Below are positions 25,464-35,027 of a DNA stretch of 62,627 nucleotides, piece after piece. This DNA is from Labrenzia sp. 011 (GTDB lineage Bacteria; Pseudomonadota; Alphaproteobacteria; Rhizobiales; Stappiaceae). Where the stretch lies: positions 1 to 62,627 of the forward strand of contig NZ_QCYM01000024.1 of the NCBI RefSeq assembly GCF_003075075.1, written 5' to 3'. A program made the translations under genes and the position numbers. Position 1 is the first letter of the stretch, and the number at the start of each line of letters is the position of its first letter. The notes beneath the pieces are model-generated. The model was not told where the DNA came from and made no database searches. It saw only the letters and a program-made list of their open reading frames with translations.

Positions 25464-25826
25464 GACCCTGTCTCCTCGACGGAACTAAATTATGGTTTCG
25501 TTAACCTTAGTGCTCACTTCACGCCCAAAAGGTTAACAATACCTTAACAGCACACAGATGATGGACAGGGCAACTACGGCAGCATGTTTTTTACTTGAAC
25601 CTGCGCAGTTTTACGCATGCAATCCGCCGGATTTGTGGACACGAAAGACAATCCGAACCTTTTCTTGGGAAAAACATTCCGGCAAACAGATCGTCCGCGC
25701 CGGCGAAATACCGACGGTTACGGTGAGTCGGCCCCTCTCGAAGACAAAAGACACCGGCGTCTTCTTCGGATCAATCGTACTGCGCAGAAAAATTTCCGCA
25801 GGGTAAGGGAAAGACTCTTTCGCCGG
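25464..25826. other. Intergenic region upstream of the transglycosylase gene
   Basis: 363 bp. It holds the CtrA-type box listed separately and an AT-rich promoter-like zone near 25480-25550. Between 25600 and 25826 no gene or terminator was recognised. Confidence 0.5.
25533..25548 (-). promoter_or_regulatory. CtrA-type binding box
   Basis: TTAACAATACCTTAAC fits TTAA-N7-TTAAC exactly and lies 70-85 bp before the transglycosylase start. A further half site, GTTAACC, lies at 25499-25505. Confidence 0.6.
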
Positions 25827-26429
25827 TTACACCTTCGGCCGGTCCATCTGAAAGACCTCGGTAACGACCGCATAGTCCATGTAGCCAAGGCGCGACAGCG
25901 GCTTGTAGCGGGTGACATCCACACAACCGTCGACGATGACATCGTCGTCGATATGAACACCGACCACCTGGCCCAGAACCATGTAGCTGTCGGTTTCCAC
26001 CCCATCGAGCCCCTTCAGACGCACCGTCTGCAGATGCTTGCATTCGAGCGCCGTCACCGCTTTCGCCACCCGGGGGGCCTTGACCATCCGCGAAGGCGTC
26101 ATCTCCAGACCGGTCAGATCGAACTCGGAAGTTTCGTGCGGCACGGCGGCGGAGGAGATATTCATCTGGTCCCTCAGGTCCCAGCTCGCCATGTTGCAGA
26201 CGAATTCCCCGGTCGCGTCGACATTCGCGACGCTGTCCTTGTAGCCGGTGGAGGAAAACAGCACGATCGGCGGGCGGTCGCACACGCAATTGAAGAAGCT
26301 GTAGGGCGCCAGGTTGGCACGCCCTTCCCCGTCCACCGTGGAGATCCAGCCGACGGGCCGCGGAGCGACAATCGCCTTGAACGGATTGTGGGGAAGCCCG
26401 TGATCGTTCTTTTCCGTTTCATAAAACAT
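25827..26429 (-). CDS. Flavin reductase family (FMN-binding) protein
   Basis: 200-residue flavin-reductase-like split-barrel protein. Family landmarks are NPFKAIVAPRPVGWISTVD near the N-terminus and APYSFFNCVCDRPPIVLFSS in the FMN-binding region. Proteins of this type reduce FMN for partner monooxygenases or act alone. It follows the nitroreductase gene by only three bases, so the two are co-transcribed and may share FMN/NAD(P)H redox chemistry. Substrate unknown. Confidence 0.88.
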   Translation of the reverse strand: MFYETEKNDHGLPHNPFKAIVAPRPVGWISTVDGEGRANLAPYSFFNCVCDRPPIVLFSSTGYKDSVANVDATGEFVCNMASWDLRDQMNISSAAVPHETSEFDLTGLEMTPSRMVKAPRVAKAVTALECKHLQTVRLKGLDGVETDSYMVLGQVVGVHIDDDVIVDGCVDVTRYKPLSRLGYMDYAVVTEVFQMDRPKV

Positions 26430-26432
26430 TGG

Positions 26433-27029
26433 CTACTCGGTCTCCGTCCAATTGGTGATCAAATCCGCAAGCTCGGGGCGCGGACGTTCGAAAGGCGGCT
26501 GGGTCGGCGTGCCGATCTGAATGAATCCGGCGAAACGCTCTCCCGGACGGGCGCCGAGATAGCGGGCGGCCTCGTCGTCCAGGCAATACCATTCGCTCAG
26601 CCATTGCGACACGAAACCGGCTGCGGCAGCGGCCGTGACGAGATTCATGCATACGGCGCCCGCGGAAAGCTGCTGTTCCCAGAGGGGAATCTTCGGGTGT
26701 TCCGACGCGGTGCTGATAACGCCGACCACGAGCGGCGCCCTTGTAAAGCGGGTCAATTCCTTTTCGCGCTGGTCCGGTTCCAGCGGGCCGTTCCTGCGCT
26801 CGCACAGCGCTGCAAGCCAGGCCCCGATCCGTTTCCCCTGCTCCGCCCGATACAGAACGAAACGCCAGGGCGCCAGCTTGCCGTGATCGGGCACGCGCGC
26901 GGCGATAGTGAGTATTTCCCTGATCTGCGCCTCGTCCGGCCCCGGCCCGGTCATGGTAACCGAGGGATGGGAGCGCCGTTTACGCAGGAATTCGAGAGTT
27001 TCCGGCGAACCGGAATGGAAACTCGGCAT
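26433..27029 (-). CDS. Nitroreductase family protein
   Basis: 198-residue NAD(P)H/FMN-dependent oxidoreductase. The FMN site is indicated by FLRKRRSHPS near the N-terminus and ARVPDHGKLAPWRFVLY; GAVCMNLVTAAAAAGFVSQW and ARYLGARPGERFAGFIQIGT match the YdjA-like branch. The start at 27029 has AGGA eight bases upstream; an ATG at 27062 lacks this. First gene of a two-gene unit with the flavin reductase. Confidence 0.88.
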   Translation of the reverse strand: MPSFHSGSPETLEFLRKRRSHPSVTMTGPGPDEAQIREILTIAARVPDHGKLAPWRFVLYRAEQGKRIGAWLAALCERRNGPLEPDQREKELTRFTRAPLVVGVISTASEHPKIPLWEQQLSAGAVCMNLVTAAAAAGFVSQWLSEWYCLDDEAARYLGARPGERFAGFIQIGTPTQPPFERPRPELADLITNWTETE

Positions 27030-27330
27030 GAACGTGTCCTGTACAGATAGTCGCATGTGCAACTATCCCCCTAATTGATTGCCCATATTTGTCAACTTTT
27101 ACCGCAAGGGCAGGCAAGACGGTTTTGCCTTCCCGGCCCCGGTCCTTGTCACAGGGGACGGAAGACGAAGTCCGCTACATGTCACACTGATCGCCCAATT
27201 GAAACGGCAGCCCTGGCGGCATTGCTCGCATTGTCTTGAATTTGCCCGATTTTCAGTCCCAATAGGGAAAAAGGTCTCTCGACTCAAAAGACGGCTTTTC
27301 CTGTCGGAGAAAAATGATAATGAAGTGGGC
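27030..27330. other. Divergent intergenic region, nitroreductase / hypothetical exported protein
   Basis: About 300 bp separating divergent genes. A frame is open on the plus strand but its residues are Arg-rich and unlike a protein start; no regulator site or RNA was recognised. Confidence 0.4.
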
Positions 27331-28434
27331 ATGTTGAACGCAGGATCTGTTTCAATCCGGAGATTTTTCGCAAGTCGCATCATCAGGAGCGTGGCGCTTC
27401 CGCTGATGCTTTGCGCCTCGGTGCTGTCCGGCTACGGCCTTTCTGCCCGGGCCCAGTCTCCAGAGCTGCCGCCTCCCCCCGCGGTCAAACCGGATCCAGA
27501 CGCGCCTTCCGCACTCCCCGAAGAACCGATCATAAATCTGCTCGACCGGGAACCGGAGCCTCTCTTTTCCGATACCCTCGTTCCCTATGCTCCGGCGCGC
27601 TCCGCCACAACGGGCATCTCCGAAGGCCTTGATCAGGGCGCCCTCTATCTGATGGCGAAACTCACCCCGGACAGCCCGCCCCTCAACGACGGCCTGATCT
27701 GGCGCATCTACTCCGAGACAACCAATGCGGACGGTCGGCTGCAACTGGTCGCGACGTCCCACGGTGGTGATGCGGAATTCCGGCTCGATCCGGGAACCTA
27801 TCTCGTCCATACCGCCTACGGCTTTGCCCAGGCGACAAACCGGATCATGATCGGCAAGGAAGTCCAGTCCAAGATGCTGACCCTCAATGCGGGTGGCATC
27901 AAGTTCGGCGCCGCGCTCAAGGACGGCGAGGATCTGGATGACCCCACCGTGGTCTTCGACATCTACGGCAGGGAATTTGACGAGCGCGGCGAACGCGACC
28001 TGATCGCCAGCAATGTCAAACCTGGTTCCATTGTCCGGTTGGCCGCCGATACCTATCATGTGGTCAGCCGCTACGGCAACGTGAACGCCGTCGTGCGCGC
28101 TGACATTCAGGTCCTTCCGGGGAAGCTGACGGAAGCGACCATCTTCCACAAGGCCGCGGATATCACCCTGAAGCTGGTCAACGAACGCGGCGGCGAAGCC
28201 ATCGCCAACACCACCTGGTCCGTCCTGAGCCCCGGCGGCGACATCGTGGTGGAAGCCACCGGCGCCTTCCCGGATTTCGTGCTGGCCGAGGGGGAATACG
28301 AAGCGGTCGCCCGCAACAACGGCCGCACCTACATGCACACCTTCGAAGTCGCACCGGGTGACGACCGCGAAGTCGAGGTCGTCACCAGCATGGCCGAACT
28401 GGCTGACCAGCAAGAGACCGTATCAAGCAACTGA
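27331..28434 (+). CDS. Hypothetical exported protein with Ig/carboxypeptidase-regulatory-like repeats
   Basis: 367 residues, not assigned to a named family. The N-terminus has Arg residues followed by a hydrophobic run (SVALPLMLCASVLSGYG) ending SARAQ, a signal peptide. A Pro-rich linker follows (PELPPPPAVKPDPDAPSALP). The remainder looks like about three beta-sandwich repeats, each with a pattern such as ADGRLQLVATSHGGDAEFRL, IVRLAADTYHVVSRYGN and PDFVLAEGEYEAVARNNG (the LxxGxYxV type of CarboxypepD_reg domains). Probably a periplasmic or cell-surface protein. The ATG at 27331 is chosen because the upstream extension destroys the signal peptide. Confidence 0.72.
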   Translation: MLNAGSVSIRRFFASRIIRSVALPLMLCASVLSGYGLSARAQSPELPPPPAVKPDPDAPSALPEEPIINLLDREPEPLFSDTLVPYAPARSATTGISEGLDQGALYLMAKLTPDSPPLNDGLIWRIYSETTNADGRLQLVATSHGGDAEFRLDPGTYLVHTAYGFAQATNRIMIGKEVQSKMLTLNAGGIKFGAALKDGEDLDDPTVVFDIYGREFDERGERDLIASNVKPGSIVRLAADTYHVVSRYGNVNAVVRADIQVLPGKLTEATIFHKAADITLKLVNERGGEAIANTTWSVLSPGGDIVVEATGAFPDFVLAEGEYEAVARNNGRTYMHTFEVAPGDDREVEVVTSMAELADQQETVSSN

Positions 28435-28538
28435 CGGCCCGGCGCCTCGGCGCTGACAGCGGAGGCTGCCACGTCTCGCGTTCCGTCCAGGCGGCTTCAA
28501 GGTTTCATGAATTCAGTTCAATGCAACAGGCTGTGGAA

Positions 28539-29387
28539 CTACAGGCGCCGGGCAAGCACGCGGTGTGCCTGTGTCGCCGGCTCCATTTCCATGACCTTGG
28601 TCTGCAGGAAATCCATGATTTCCTTCTGGTCGCCGAGCCCTTCCAGGGTTTCGAACGGGATCGGCTGACCGGCGCGGGCGGTCATCACCGAACCGATGAT
28701 GCGGCGGAATTCACGCACCAGCAACGACAGGCGCAGGGTCAGCGAATATTTGCTCACCAGATGGAACAGCCAGGAATTCTGCCCGTCGAAATAGAGCGGC
28801 AGAACCGTCGCCCGTGAGGAGCGGATCATCTTTGCCGTGAAGGTCTTCCAGGGCAGTTCCTGCGCGCGGCCGAACGGTTTGGCAGCCGTGGCGACGCCGC
28901 CCCCCGGGAACACGATGATCGTCGTGCCTTCCTTCAGAAGCCGCAAAGCCTCCTTGCGGGTCTGCATGTTGGTTTTCAGCGCTTCCTTGGTTTCCTCGAA
29001 ATCCACGGGAAGCGAAAACGGCCGCACCTCCGGCACTTTCAGAAGCTCGTTGTTGATCAGGATCTTGAACGGCCGGTCGAGTTTCTCTGCCAGCGCCAGG
29101 AGCGCCAGGCCATCGCCGATGCCATAGGGATGATTCGCGATCAGCACCAGCGGACCTTCGGGCAGGTTCTGCGGCGGCCACTCGCCACCGGCGACGGAGA
29201 CATTCAGATTGATCAGTCCGAGAAGATCGTTCCAGATGTATTCCGACGTGCCGACCATGGTGTCTTTCCACACCTCGTAAAGGTCAACAAGCTTTCCTCG
29301 CCCGGAAAGACCTTCAATCGCCCGGATGGTCCAGCGCTTGAGCGGCGGATGTTCGGGGTTTGCGTAACTGAATTCGGTGTGGTGCAC
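28539..29387 (-). CDS. Lysophospholipid acyltransferase family protein (PlsC-like)
   Basis: 282-residue membrane-peripheral acyltransferase. The active-site motif reads LIANHPYGIGDGLAL; the histidine is followed by the acidic residue at a spacing of six rather than the usual NHx4D, as in the hemolysin/ornithine-lipid acyltransferase branch. A second motif is IIVFPGGGVATA. This branch acylates lyso-lipids; a role in ornithine-lipid or phospholipid synthesis is likely but unproven. No signal peptide. It lies downstream of thrS in the same orientation but is separated by a hairpin. Confidence 0.83.
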   Translation of the reverse strand: MHHTEFSYANPEHPPLKRWTIRAIEGLSGRGKLVDLYEVWKDTMVGTSEYIWNDLLGLINLNVSVAGGEWPPQNLPEGPLVLIANHPYGIGDGLALLALAEKLDRPFKILINNELLKVPEVRPFSLPVDFEETKEALKTNMQTRKEALRLLKEGTTIIVFPGGGVATAAKPFGRAQELPWKTFTAKMIRSSRATVLPLYFDGQNSWLFHLVSKYSLTLRLSLLVREFRRIIGSVMTARAGQPIPFETLEGLGDQKEIMDFLQTKVMEMEPATQAHRVLARRL

Positions 29388-29500
29388 GGTGGTCGTCTTG
29401 AACCTGGTTTCATTCTGGCAAATTTGGAACCCAATACCAGACAGAGTGTATCACGAATATGACAACAGGACACGGCAGATCGGCTTGCCTCATGCGGAGC

Positions 29501-29526
29501 GGGATGCCCTTGAAAAAGGGCATCCC
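29501..29526 (-). terminator. Hairpin downstream of thrS
   Basis: Perfect 11-bp stem GGGATGCCCTT / AAGGGCATCCC with a 4-nt loop, 35 bp beyond the thrS stop. No strong U-tract follows on the minus strand, so termination may be partial or the hairpin may protect the 3' end. Confidence 0.6.
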
Positions 29527-29561
29527 TCAATCTGCGGTTTTCCCGCCGACAGGAAAAGAGG

Positions 29562-31532
29562 CTAGCGCAGGTCCGGCGGCAGAGCCTCCTCGACAAAGGC
29601 CGCCACGGCGTCATCGAGCCCCATGGAGGTCTGGTCCTTGGAGCCGAGACGGCGGACATTCACCGTCCGCTCCTCCGCCTCGCGCATGCCGCAGACCACG
29701 ATCACCGGAACCTTGGCGAGCGAATGTTCCCGGACCTTGTAGTTGATCTTCTCGTTGCGGAAGTCGGTCTCCACTTTCAGGCCTTTCGACTTCAGAAGAT
29801 CGGCGACTTCCTGACCGTAGGAATCGGCTTCGGAAGTGATGGTCGCCACGACGATCTGTAACGGTGCGAACCACAGCGGGAAATGGCCGGCGTAGTTCTC
29901 GATCAGGATCCCGAGAAACCGCTCCATCGAGCCGCAGATCGCCCGGTGGATCATCACCGGCGTCTTCTTCTCGCCGTCGCTGTCCACATAGAAGGCACCG
30001 AACCGCTCCGGCAGGTTGAAATCGACCTGGGTCGTTCCGCACTGCCACTCGCGGCCGATCGCATCCCGCAGCGTATACTCGAACTTCGGGCCGTAGAACG
30101 CCCCCTCACCCGGAAGAATGTCGGTCTTCACCCGTCCTTCCGACTGGGCCTCGATCTGTTTCAGAACCTCGCCCATGACCTCTTCGGCATGATCCCACAT
30201 CTCGTCGGTGCCGACACGCTTGTCCGGACGCGTCGACAGTTTGACGACGATCTCCTCGAAACCGAAGTCCTTGTAGACCGACAGGATCAGGTCGTTTATC
30301 TTCAGGCACTCGTCCGCAAGCTGCTCCTCGGTACAGAACACATGCGCATCGTCCTGGGTGAAGCCGCGCACGCGCATCAGGCCGTGCAACGCCCCGGAAG
30401 GCTCATACCTGTGCACCACACCGAACTCCGCGAGCCGCATCGGCAGATCGCGGTAGCTCTTCAGTCCGTGCTTGAAGATCTGGACATGTCCGGGGCAGTT
30501 CATCGGCTTCAGCGCGAAGACACGATCGTCCTCGGCCTCCGGATCGGCGCATTGCACGGAGAACATGTTCTCCTTGTACCAGCCCCAGTGACCGGAGGTC
30601 TCCCAAAGCGAGGTATGCAGGATCTGCGGCGCGTTCACTTCCTTGTAGGTGTCTCTCAGGATCCGGCGCTTGTAGGCGATGAGGTTCTGGAACATGTCCC
30701 AACCGTTCGGATGCCAGAAGACGACACCCGGTCCCTCTTCCTGGAAGTGGAAGAGATCCATTTCCCGGCCGAGCTTGCGGTGGTCGCGCTTTTCCGCTTC
30801 CTCCAGCATGTGAAGGTAGGCCTTCAGTTCCTTTTCATTATGCCACGCCGTCGCATAGATACGCGTCAGCATCTCGTTGTCGGAATCGCCGCGCCAGTAG
30901 GCGCCGGCAACCTTCATCAGCTTGAACGCATCGCCGATCTGCCGGGTGGAAACCATATGCGGACCGCGGCACAGATCGAGCCACTGGCCCTGTTTGTAGA
31001 TCTTGAGTTCCTGATCCTCGGGAATGGCGTCGACAAGCTCAACCTTGTAGGTCTCGCCCTTGGACGCGAAATAGCGCTTGGCTTCCTCGCGGGACCAGAT
31101 TTCCTTGGTGAACTGCGCACCGCGCGCGATGATTTCGCGCATCTTCTTTTCGATGACCGGCAGCTCTTCGGGCGTGAACGGCCAGTCGTCGCCGCTGTCC
31201 GGATGCACACGCTTGAAATCGTAGTAGAAACCGTTCTCGATCACCGGTCCGATGGTGACCTGGGTACCGGGCCACAATTCCTGAACCGCTTCGGCCATCA
31301 CATGGGCCGCATCGTGGCGGATCAGCTCCAGCGCGCGCGGATCGTCGCGGGTGACGATCTCGATCTTGTGGCTGGTGTCGATCGGATCGGTGAGATCTCT
31401 CAGCTCCCCGTCCAGTGTCATCGCCACGGCCTTCTTGGCCAGCGACTTGGATATGCCTTCGGCGACCGCCAGGCCGGTAATGCCTGCTTCGTAGTCGCGC
31501 ACGGAATTGTCGGGGAAAGTCAGTTGGATCAT
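29562..31532 (-). CDS. thrS: Threonine-tRNA ligase
   Basis: Class II aminoacyl-tRNA synthetase of 656 residues, the usual length. It has an N-terminal TGS domain ([20 protein letters not shown]), an editing domain ([18 protein letters not shown]), and the catalytic core: zinc ligand Cys in [11 protein letters not shown], motif 2 around [20 protein letters not shown], motif 3 near [17 protein letters not shown]-terminal anticodon-binding domain ([18 protein letters not shown]) follows. Essential cytoplasmic enzyme. No T-box is expected or seen in this lineage. Confidence 0.98.
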   Translation of the reverse strand: MIQLTFPDNSVRDYEAGITGLAVAEGISKSLAKKAVAMTLDGELRDLTDPIDTSHKIEIVTRDDPRALELIRHDAAHVMAEAVQELWPGTQVTIGPVIENGFYYDFKRVHPDSGDDWPFTPEELPVIEKKMREIIARGAQFTKEIWSREEAKRYFASKGETYKVELVDAIPEDQELKIYKQGQWLDLCRGPHMVSTRQIGDAFKLMKVAGAYWRGDSDNEMLTRIYATAWHNEKELKAYLHMLEEAEKRDHRKLGREMDLFHFQEEGPGVVFWHPNGWDMFQNLIAYKRRILRDTYKEVNAPQILHTSLWETSGHWGWYKENMFSVQCADPEAEDDRVFALKPMNCPGHVQIFKHGLKSYRDLPMRLAEFGVVHRYEPSGALHGLMRVRGFTQDDAHVFCTEEQLADECLKINDLILSVYKDFGFEEIVVKLSTRPDKRVGTDEMWDHAEEVMGEVLKQIEAQSEGRVKTDILPGEGAFYGPKFEYTLRDAIGREWQCGTTQVDFNLPERFGAFYVDSDGEKKTPVMIHRAICGSMERFLGILIENYAGHFPLWFAPLQIVVATITSEADSYGQEVADLLKSKGLKVETDFRNEKINYKVREHSLAKVPVIVVCGMREAEERTVNVRRLGSKDQTSMGLDDAVAAFVEEALPPDLR

Positions 31533-31667
31533 TTTTTTCTCCTGCTCACTCCTGCAGACAAGGCAGGTAAGCTGTTCTAAGAACTTGCAACGGGTCGGGA
31601 ATACGGGATTCAGAATAACCCGGCAACCTTTTCCGAAGGTTTCCTTACGTTTTATATCGGCAGCCCG

Positions 31668-33134
31668 TCACCTGACTTCAAGTCGGCGGACGAACCAGCG
31701 GATTAGCCGCTCCCAGACCGTATCCCTTTCCGCAAGATCCTCGACGCCGTGCTCGAGATTGGGGTTGTCGTTGATTTCTATGACCACGACCCGGTCATCG
31801 ATCAGCTTCAGGTCCACGCCGTAAAACCCGTCGCCGATCAGCCGGGCGGCCCGCACGGCAAGCTCGACGACGGCCGGCGGGGCCTCGGCCAGGGAGACGG
31901 TCAGGAAGCCGCCCTCCACCGATTTCTTTCCCGCTTCGTGACGCACGATCTGCCAGTGCTTCTTGGCCATCTTGTACTGGCAGGCAAACAGCGGTTCACC
32001 GTCGAGCACGCCAATGCGCCAGTCGAAATCGGTCGGACAGTACTCCTGGGCCAGGAGAATGGCGCTCTCCTGAAAGAGTTCCTTCAGCTTCGCTCCGATC
32101 TGTTCGTTCCCGGCAACCCGGAAGACGCCGCGGCTGAAGGAACCGTCAGGGATCTTGAGTACCACCGGCGTTCCGAGCCGGTCCTCCAGATCCCCCGCAT
32201 CTCTCATGGACGACAGCACGATCGTCTTCGGCGTGGCAATGCCGTTGCTGTTCAGTAGTTCCGTCAGATAGACCTTGTTGGTGCAGCGGATCATCGACAC
32301 CGGATCGTCGACGACGGGCATGCCTTCCTGGACCGCCCGGCGGGCAAAGCGATAGGTGTGATTGTCGATGTTGGTGGTCTCGCGAATGAACAGCGCGTCG
32401 AATTGCGCCAGCCTGTCGAGATCTCCCCTGCCGATCGGCACCACCTCGACACCCTGACGTGCAGCGACTTTCGCCATGTGCCTGAGCGAGGCCTGGCTGG
32501 AGGGCGGCAATTCCTCCTTCGGGTCGGACAGGACCGCCAGCGAGTATTTCATCACCGCGCGCTGCTTCGGGGCCCGCCATGGCCGCGTCGTATAGCTGTC
32601 GACGGCAGCCAGAAACAGCTGCCGTTCCGGCGGAGCAAGATCATTCACTGCAAGCACGCGGATCCGCCTGATGCTGCGCCATTCTCCCGGCTCCACCACG
32701 ACTTCCAGAACCGGCGCGCGAAACCAGTCGAACAGCAGACGGGCGAAACGATCCAGAAGCGGGACGCCGGTCTGGCCGAGGTGGACCAGCAACCGTCCGA
32801 CCCCATCGGCCTCCTGCGCCGCCATCTTGCGCAGGCACCTGTTCAGCTTGTCTTCCAGTTCCGGCAGGGCATGCTGGTAGAGCTGCTTGCGTGACAGTTC
32901 GATCATCGTTTCGACGGCCGGCACGACCCGGTGCTGACGGGCTTCCGCCAGGAGGGAAGCGTAATATCCGGCGCCCTGATAGGCATAGGAGCGCGACAGG
33001 TTCAGGATCGACGGATTGGAACCGGCAAACAGCTTCGGATGCATGAGATATTCACGCACCGTCATGACCTTGTGCGGTGTTTCCGCGTTGGAAACATCCT
33101 TGAGATGGTCGACCAGAATGACCCAGGAGGACAT
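31668..33134 (-). CDS. RimK-like ATP-grasp ligase with RLAN N-terminal domain
   Basis: 488 residues. An N-terminal domain (about 1-210, RimK-like ATP-grasp N-terminal 'RLAN' type) is followed by an ATP-grasp fold with TPVVLKIPDGSFSRGVFRV (glycine-rich loop), LLAQEYCPTDFDWRIGVLDG and the metal-binding VVVIEINDNPNLEHGVED. Such ligases join an amino acid or amine to a carboxylate, often on proteins or peptides. The start at 33134 follows AAAGGA and begins four bases after the stop of the GNAT-peptidase gene; the frame open to 33263 overlaps that gene. Partner of the next gene; substrate unknown. Confidence 0.87.
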   Translation of the reverse strand: MSSWVILVDHLKDVSNAETPHKVMTVREYLMHPKLFAGSNPSILNLSRSYAYQGAGYYASLLAEARQHRVVPAVETMIELSRKQLYQHALPELEDKLNRCLRKMAAQEADGVGRLLVHLGQTGVPLLDRFARLLFDWFRAPVLEVVVEPGEWRSIRRIRVLAVNDLAPPERQLFLAAVDSYTTRPWRAPKQRAVMKYSLAVLSDPKEELPPSSQASLRHMAKVAARQGVEVVPIGRGDLDRLAQFDALFIRETTNIDNHTYRFARRAVQEGMPVVDDPVSMIRCTNKVYLTELLNSNGIATPKTIVLSSMRDAGDLEDRLGTPVVLKIPDGSFSRGVFRVAGNEQIGAKLKELFQESAILLAQEYCPTDFDWRIGVLDGEPLFACQYKMAKKHWQIVRHEAGKKSVEGGFLTVSLAEAPPAVVELAVRAARLIGDGFYGVDLKLIDDRVVVIEINDNPNLEHGVEDLAERDTVWERLIRWFVRRLEVR

Positions 33135-33138
33135 GGGG

Positions 33139-34269
33139 TCAGGGTTCCTTTCGTATGAGTATCTGCGCACGAACACCGTCGCGGCCCCAGCGGGCCATGC
33201 GGTCGAATTCGGCAAAGGGAACGGGAAGATTGGCGGCATCCGCCGGACTTTCGTGGCGTTCATGCCCGAGCCAGGGATCGTGCAGGATCAGATGCCGGTC
33301 GTCCGCGTCATGGACCAGCACCCAGTGCGGGGTTTTCTCGCCGAACATCCGGTATCCCGAGATCAGCACGATCGCCATCGCCCCGCCGGAGACCCGTTCC
33401 GCAAGAGCCGGGGCGTCCAGCGGGTGACCGGACCGCGCCACTCCGAGCATTTGCGCTTCCGCCCGGTAGCCTTCCTGCACCAGGATCAGCACCTTGCGCT
33501 TTTCCGGATCGCGAACGGAACTCACGAACAGCGGCCCGTCGGGGGACAGGCGGACTTCCGCCGACAGTCCACGGCGCGCAAGCGCGTTGGCAAGGCCGAA
33601 GGGACCGCAGCCGCCATGGCCGGCGGCAAGATAGATCGTCGTCGCCTCACGCCACAAGGTAAGTTCCTGCAACGGGCCGGTGGGAAACGTCCCGTCGAAA
33701 TGCCGGATCGCCATCAGCGCGCAGGCAGGACCGCAGGTGAAATCGGTGGTCTGCGAATAATAAGGCGCCCTGCCGGAACCGAGATCCGGCCCGTGAAGAA
33801 GCCTTTCCATCCGAAGAGCCGCGCAGCCGTCCTCATAGTAGTTTGCAACCCGCCCCAGCACCCGGTAGCCGCTGGCCTCGTAAAGACCGAGAGCGGCCCG
33901 GTTGTCGGCGCGCACCTCGAGCCGCAGGACGATCCTGTCGGCCTCGAAGGCGGCTGCTTCCGCCGCCTTCAGCAGCGCCGCGCCCACGCCCTGTCCCCGA
34001 TGCCCGGTGTCCAGTGCCAGCGAATAAAGCCGTGCAAGCGCTGTTCCGCAGCGCAAAAGCAGCAACGCATAGCCGTACACGCCCGCGTCCCCGCAGGCGA
34101 CCAGTATCCGTGCTCCCGGACTGTCCAGAAACCTGCGGAAACTGCGCCTTGAGATCCGGTCTGACGAAAAGGCGTCGTTTTCGATATGAAGAAGCGCGGC
34201 AAGATCGTCCGAAACGGCCGCACGGATCTGGATATCCCCGGTTCCGGCCCGGGGCAGAGCCTTGTTCAT
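33139..34269 (-). CDS. GNAT acetyltransferase fused to a C39-like cysteine peptidase
   Basis: 376-residue fusion. Residues about 12-155 form a RimI-type GNAT domain with acetyl-CoA loop HRGQGVGAALLKAA and DNRAALGLYEASGYR. Residues about 165-370 form a papain-like C39 domain: Cys in TTDFTCGPACALMA, His in TPHWVLVHDADD, and HDPWLGHERH after it. In other C39 proteins this fold cleaves double-glycine leaders or peptide tails. The gene is immediately upstream of the RLAN ATP-grasp ligase, giving an acetylate/ligate/cleave gene pair. No precursor peptide was recognised nearby. Confidence 0.87.
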   Translation of the reverse strand: MNKALPRAGTGDIQIRAAVSDDLAALLHIENDAFSSDRISRRSFRRFLDSPGARILVACGDAGVYGYALLLLRCGTALARLYSLALDTGHRGQGVGAALLKAAEAAAFEADRIVLRLEVRADNRAALGLYEASGYRVLGRVANYYEDGCAALRMERLLHGPDLGSGRAPYYSQTTDFTCGPACALMAIRHFDGTFPTGPLQELTLWREATTIYLAAGHGGCGPFGLANALARRGLSAEVRLSPDGPLFVSSVRDPEKRKVLILVQEGYRAEAQMLGVARSGHPLDAPALAERVSGGAMAIVLISGYRMFGEKTPHWVLVHDADDRHLILHDPWLGHERHESPADAANLPVPFAEFDRMARWGRDGVRAQILIRKEP

Positions 34270-34649
34270 GGCGTCCTGATAGACCCCAATCGCCCGGTGT
34301 GCCGCGCCCGGTGTCCATCCATGATTGGCAACGGTCCGGGAGGGCGCTGCAGTCAGCGTTTCATCTCACCCGCAACCTGTCGGCGGCTCTTGCCGAATAC
34401 ACCCGATTTCACGCTCTGTCTTTCGATTTTCGCGTTGCCTCGAAAAATTTTCACCGGCATCCGCACAGGCCAGATGAGGAGGCGCGCTTCGTTCGTCGCG
34501 GGTCGGCCAGATCATCGCGACATGGAAGCCGCATTCGGTCATATCCATTCCACCTTTCGGTCGATGGAAAGAGCACGGCACCAGCTTTCCGATACATCGA
34601 CATTTTACCGAGGAATTGGGCTTCTCCGGCTTCGGGGCAAGGACCCGCC
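34270..34649. other. Intergenic region upstream of the GNAT-C39 gene
   Basis: 380 bp with no recognised gene, RNA or terminator. It could hold the promoter of the GNAT-C39/ATP-grasp pair. Short frames exist on both strands but lack codon bias or a ribosome binding site. Confidence 0.35.
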
Positions 34650-35000
34650 TCAGTCGAGCCGGTGTTCTTCCGCGATATGGCTGCCCGTCCAGCGGCCATA
34701 GCGCCAGGGCCTCCACCACCGGGCGTTTTCCGGCAAGGTCTCCGGCACCGGATCGAAGCCCGAGGCGCCCCAGGGATTGCACCTGAGGATCCGCGCCAGC
34801 CCGATCCAGCCACCTGTCCAGAAACCGAACCTGCGGATGGCCTGCTCGGTATAGTCCGAGCAGGTCGGCGCGTAGCGGCAGCCGCGCCCCATGAAGAGCG
34901 ACAGGGAATGACGGTAGATCCAGATCAGCGAGATTGCCGCACGCCCCGCGATGGAGAGCGGCCTGCCGTGCGCCGAGCCGGGTTTCGGGGATGGACACAT
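34650..35000 (-). CDS. yidD: Membrane protein insertion efficiency factor YidD
   Basis: 116-residue small protein with the YidD core: IYRHSLSLFMGRGCRYAPTC then SDYTEQAIRRFGFWTGGWIG, ARILRCNPWGASGFDPVP. The cysteines in GCRYAPTCS and RCNPW are family hallmarks. It is thought to assist YidC-dependent membrane insertion at the inner membrane face. Two dozen bases after the scaffold-protein gene in the same direction, so probably co-transcribed. Confidence 0.93.
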   Translation of the reverse strand: MCPSPKPGSAHGRPLSIAGRAAISLIWIYRHSLSLFMGRGCRYAPTCSDYTEQAIRRFGFWTGGWIGLARILRCNPWGASGFDPVPETLPENARWWRPWRYGRWTGSHIAEEHRLD

Positions 35001-35027
35001 GATGTCGAATTGCGGGCCCTGCCGGCG

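Noticed and set aside
34186..34701. Plus-strand open frames between the GNAT-C39 gene and yidD as a precursor peptide for the ligase pair
   Set aside because: Looked for a short peptide gene with ribosome binding site and found none convincing; the frames overlap yidD antisense.
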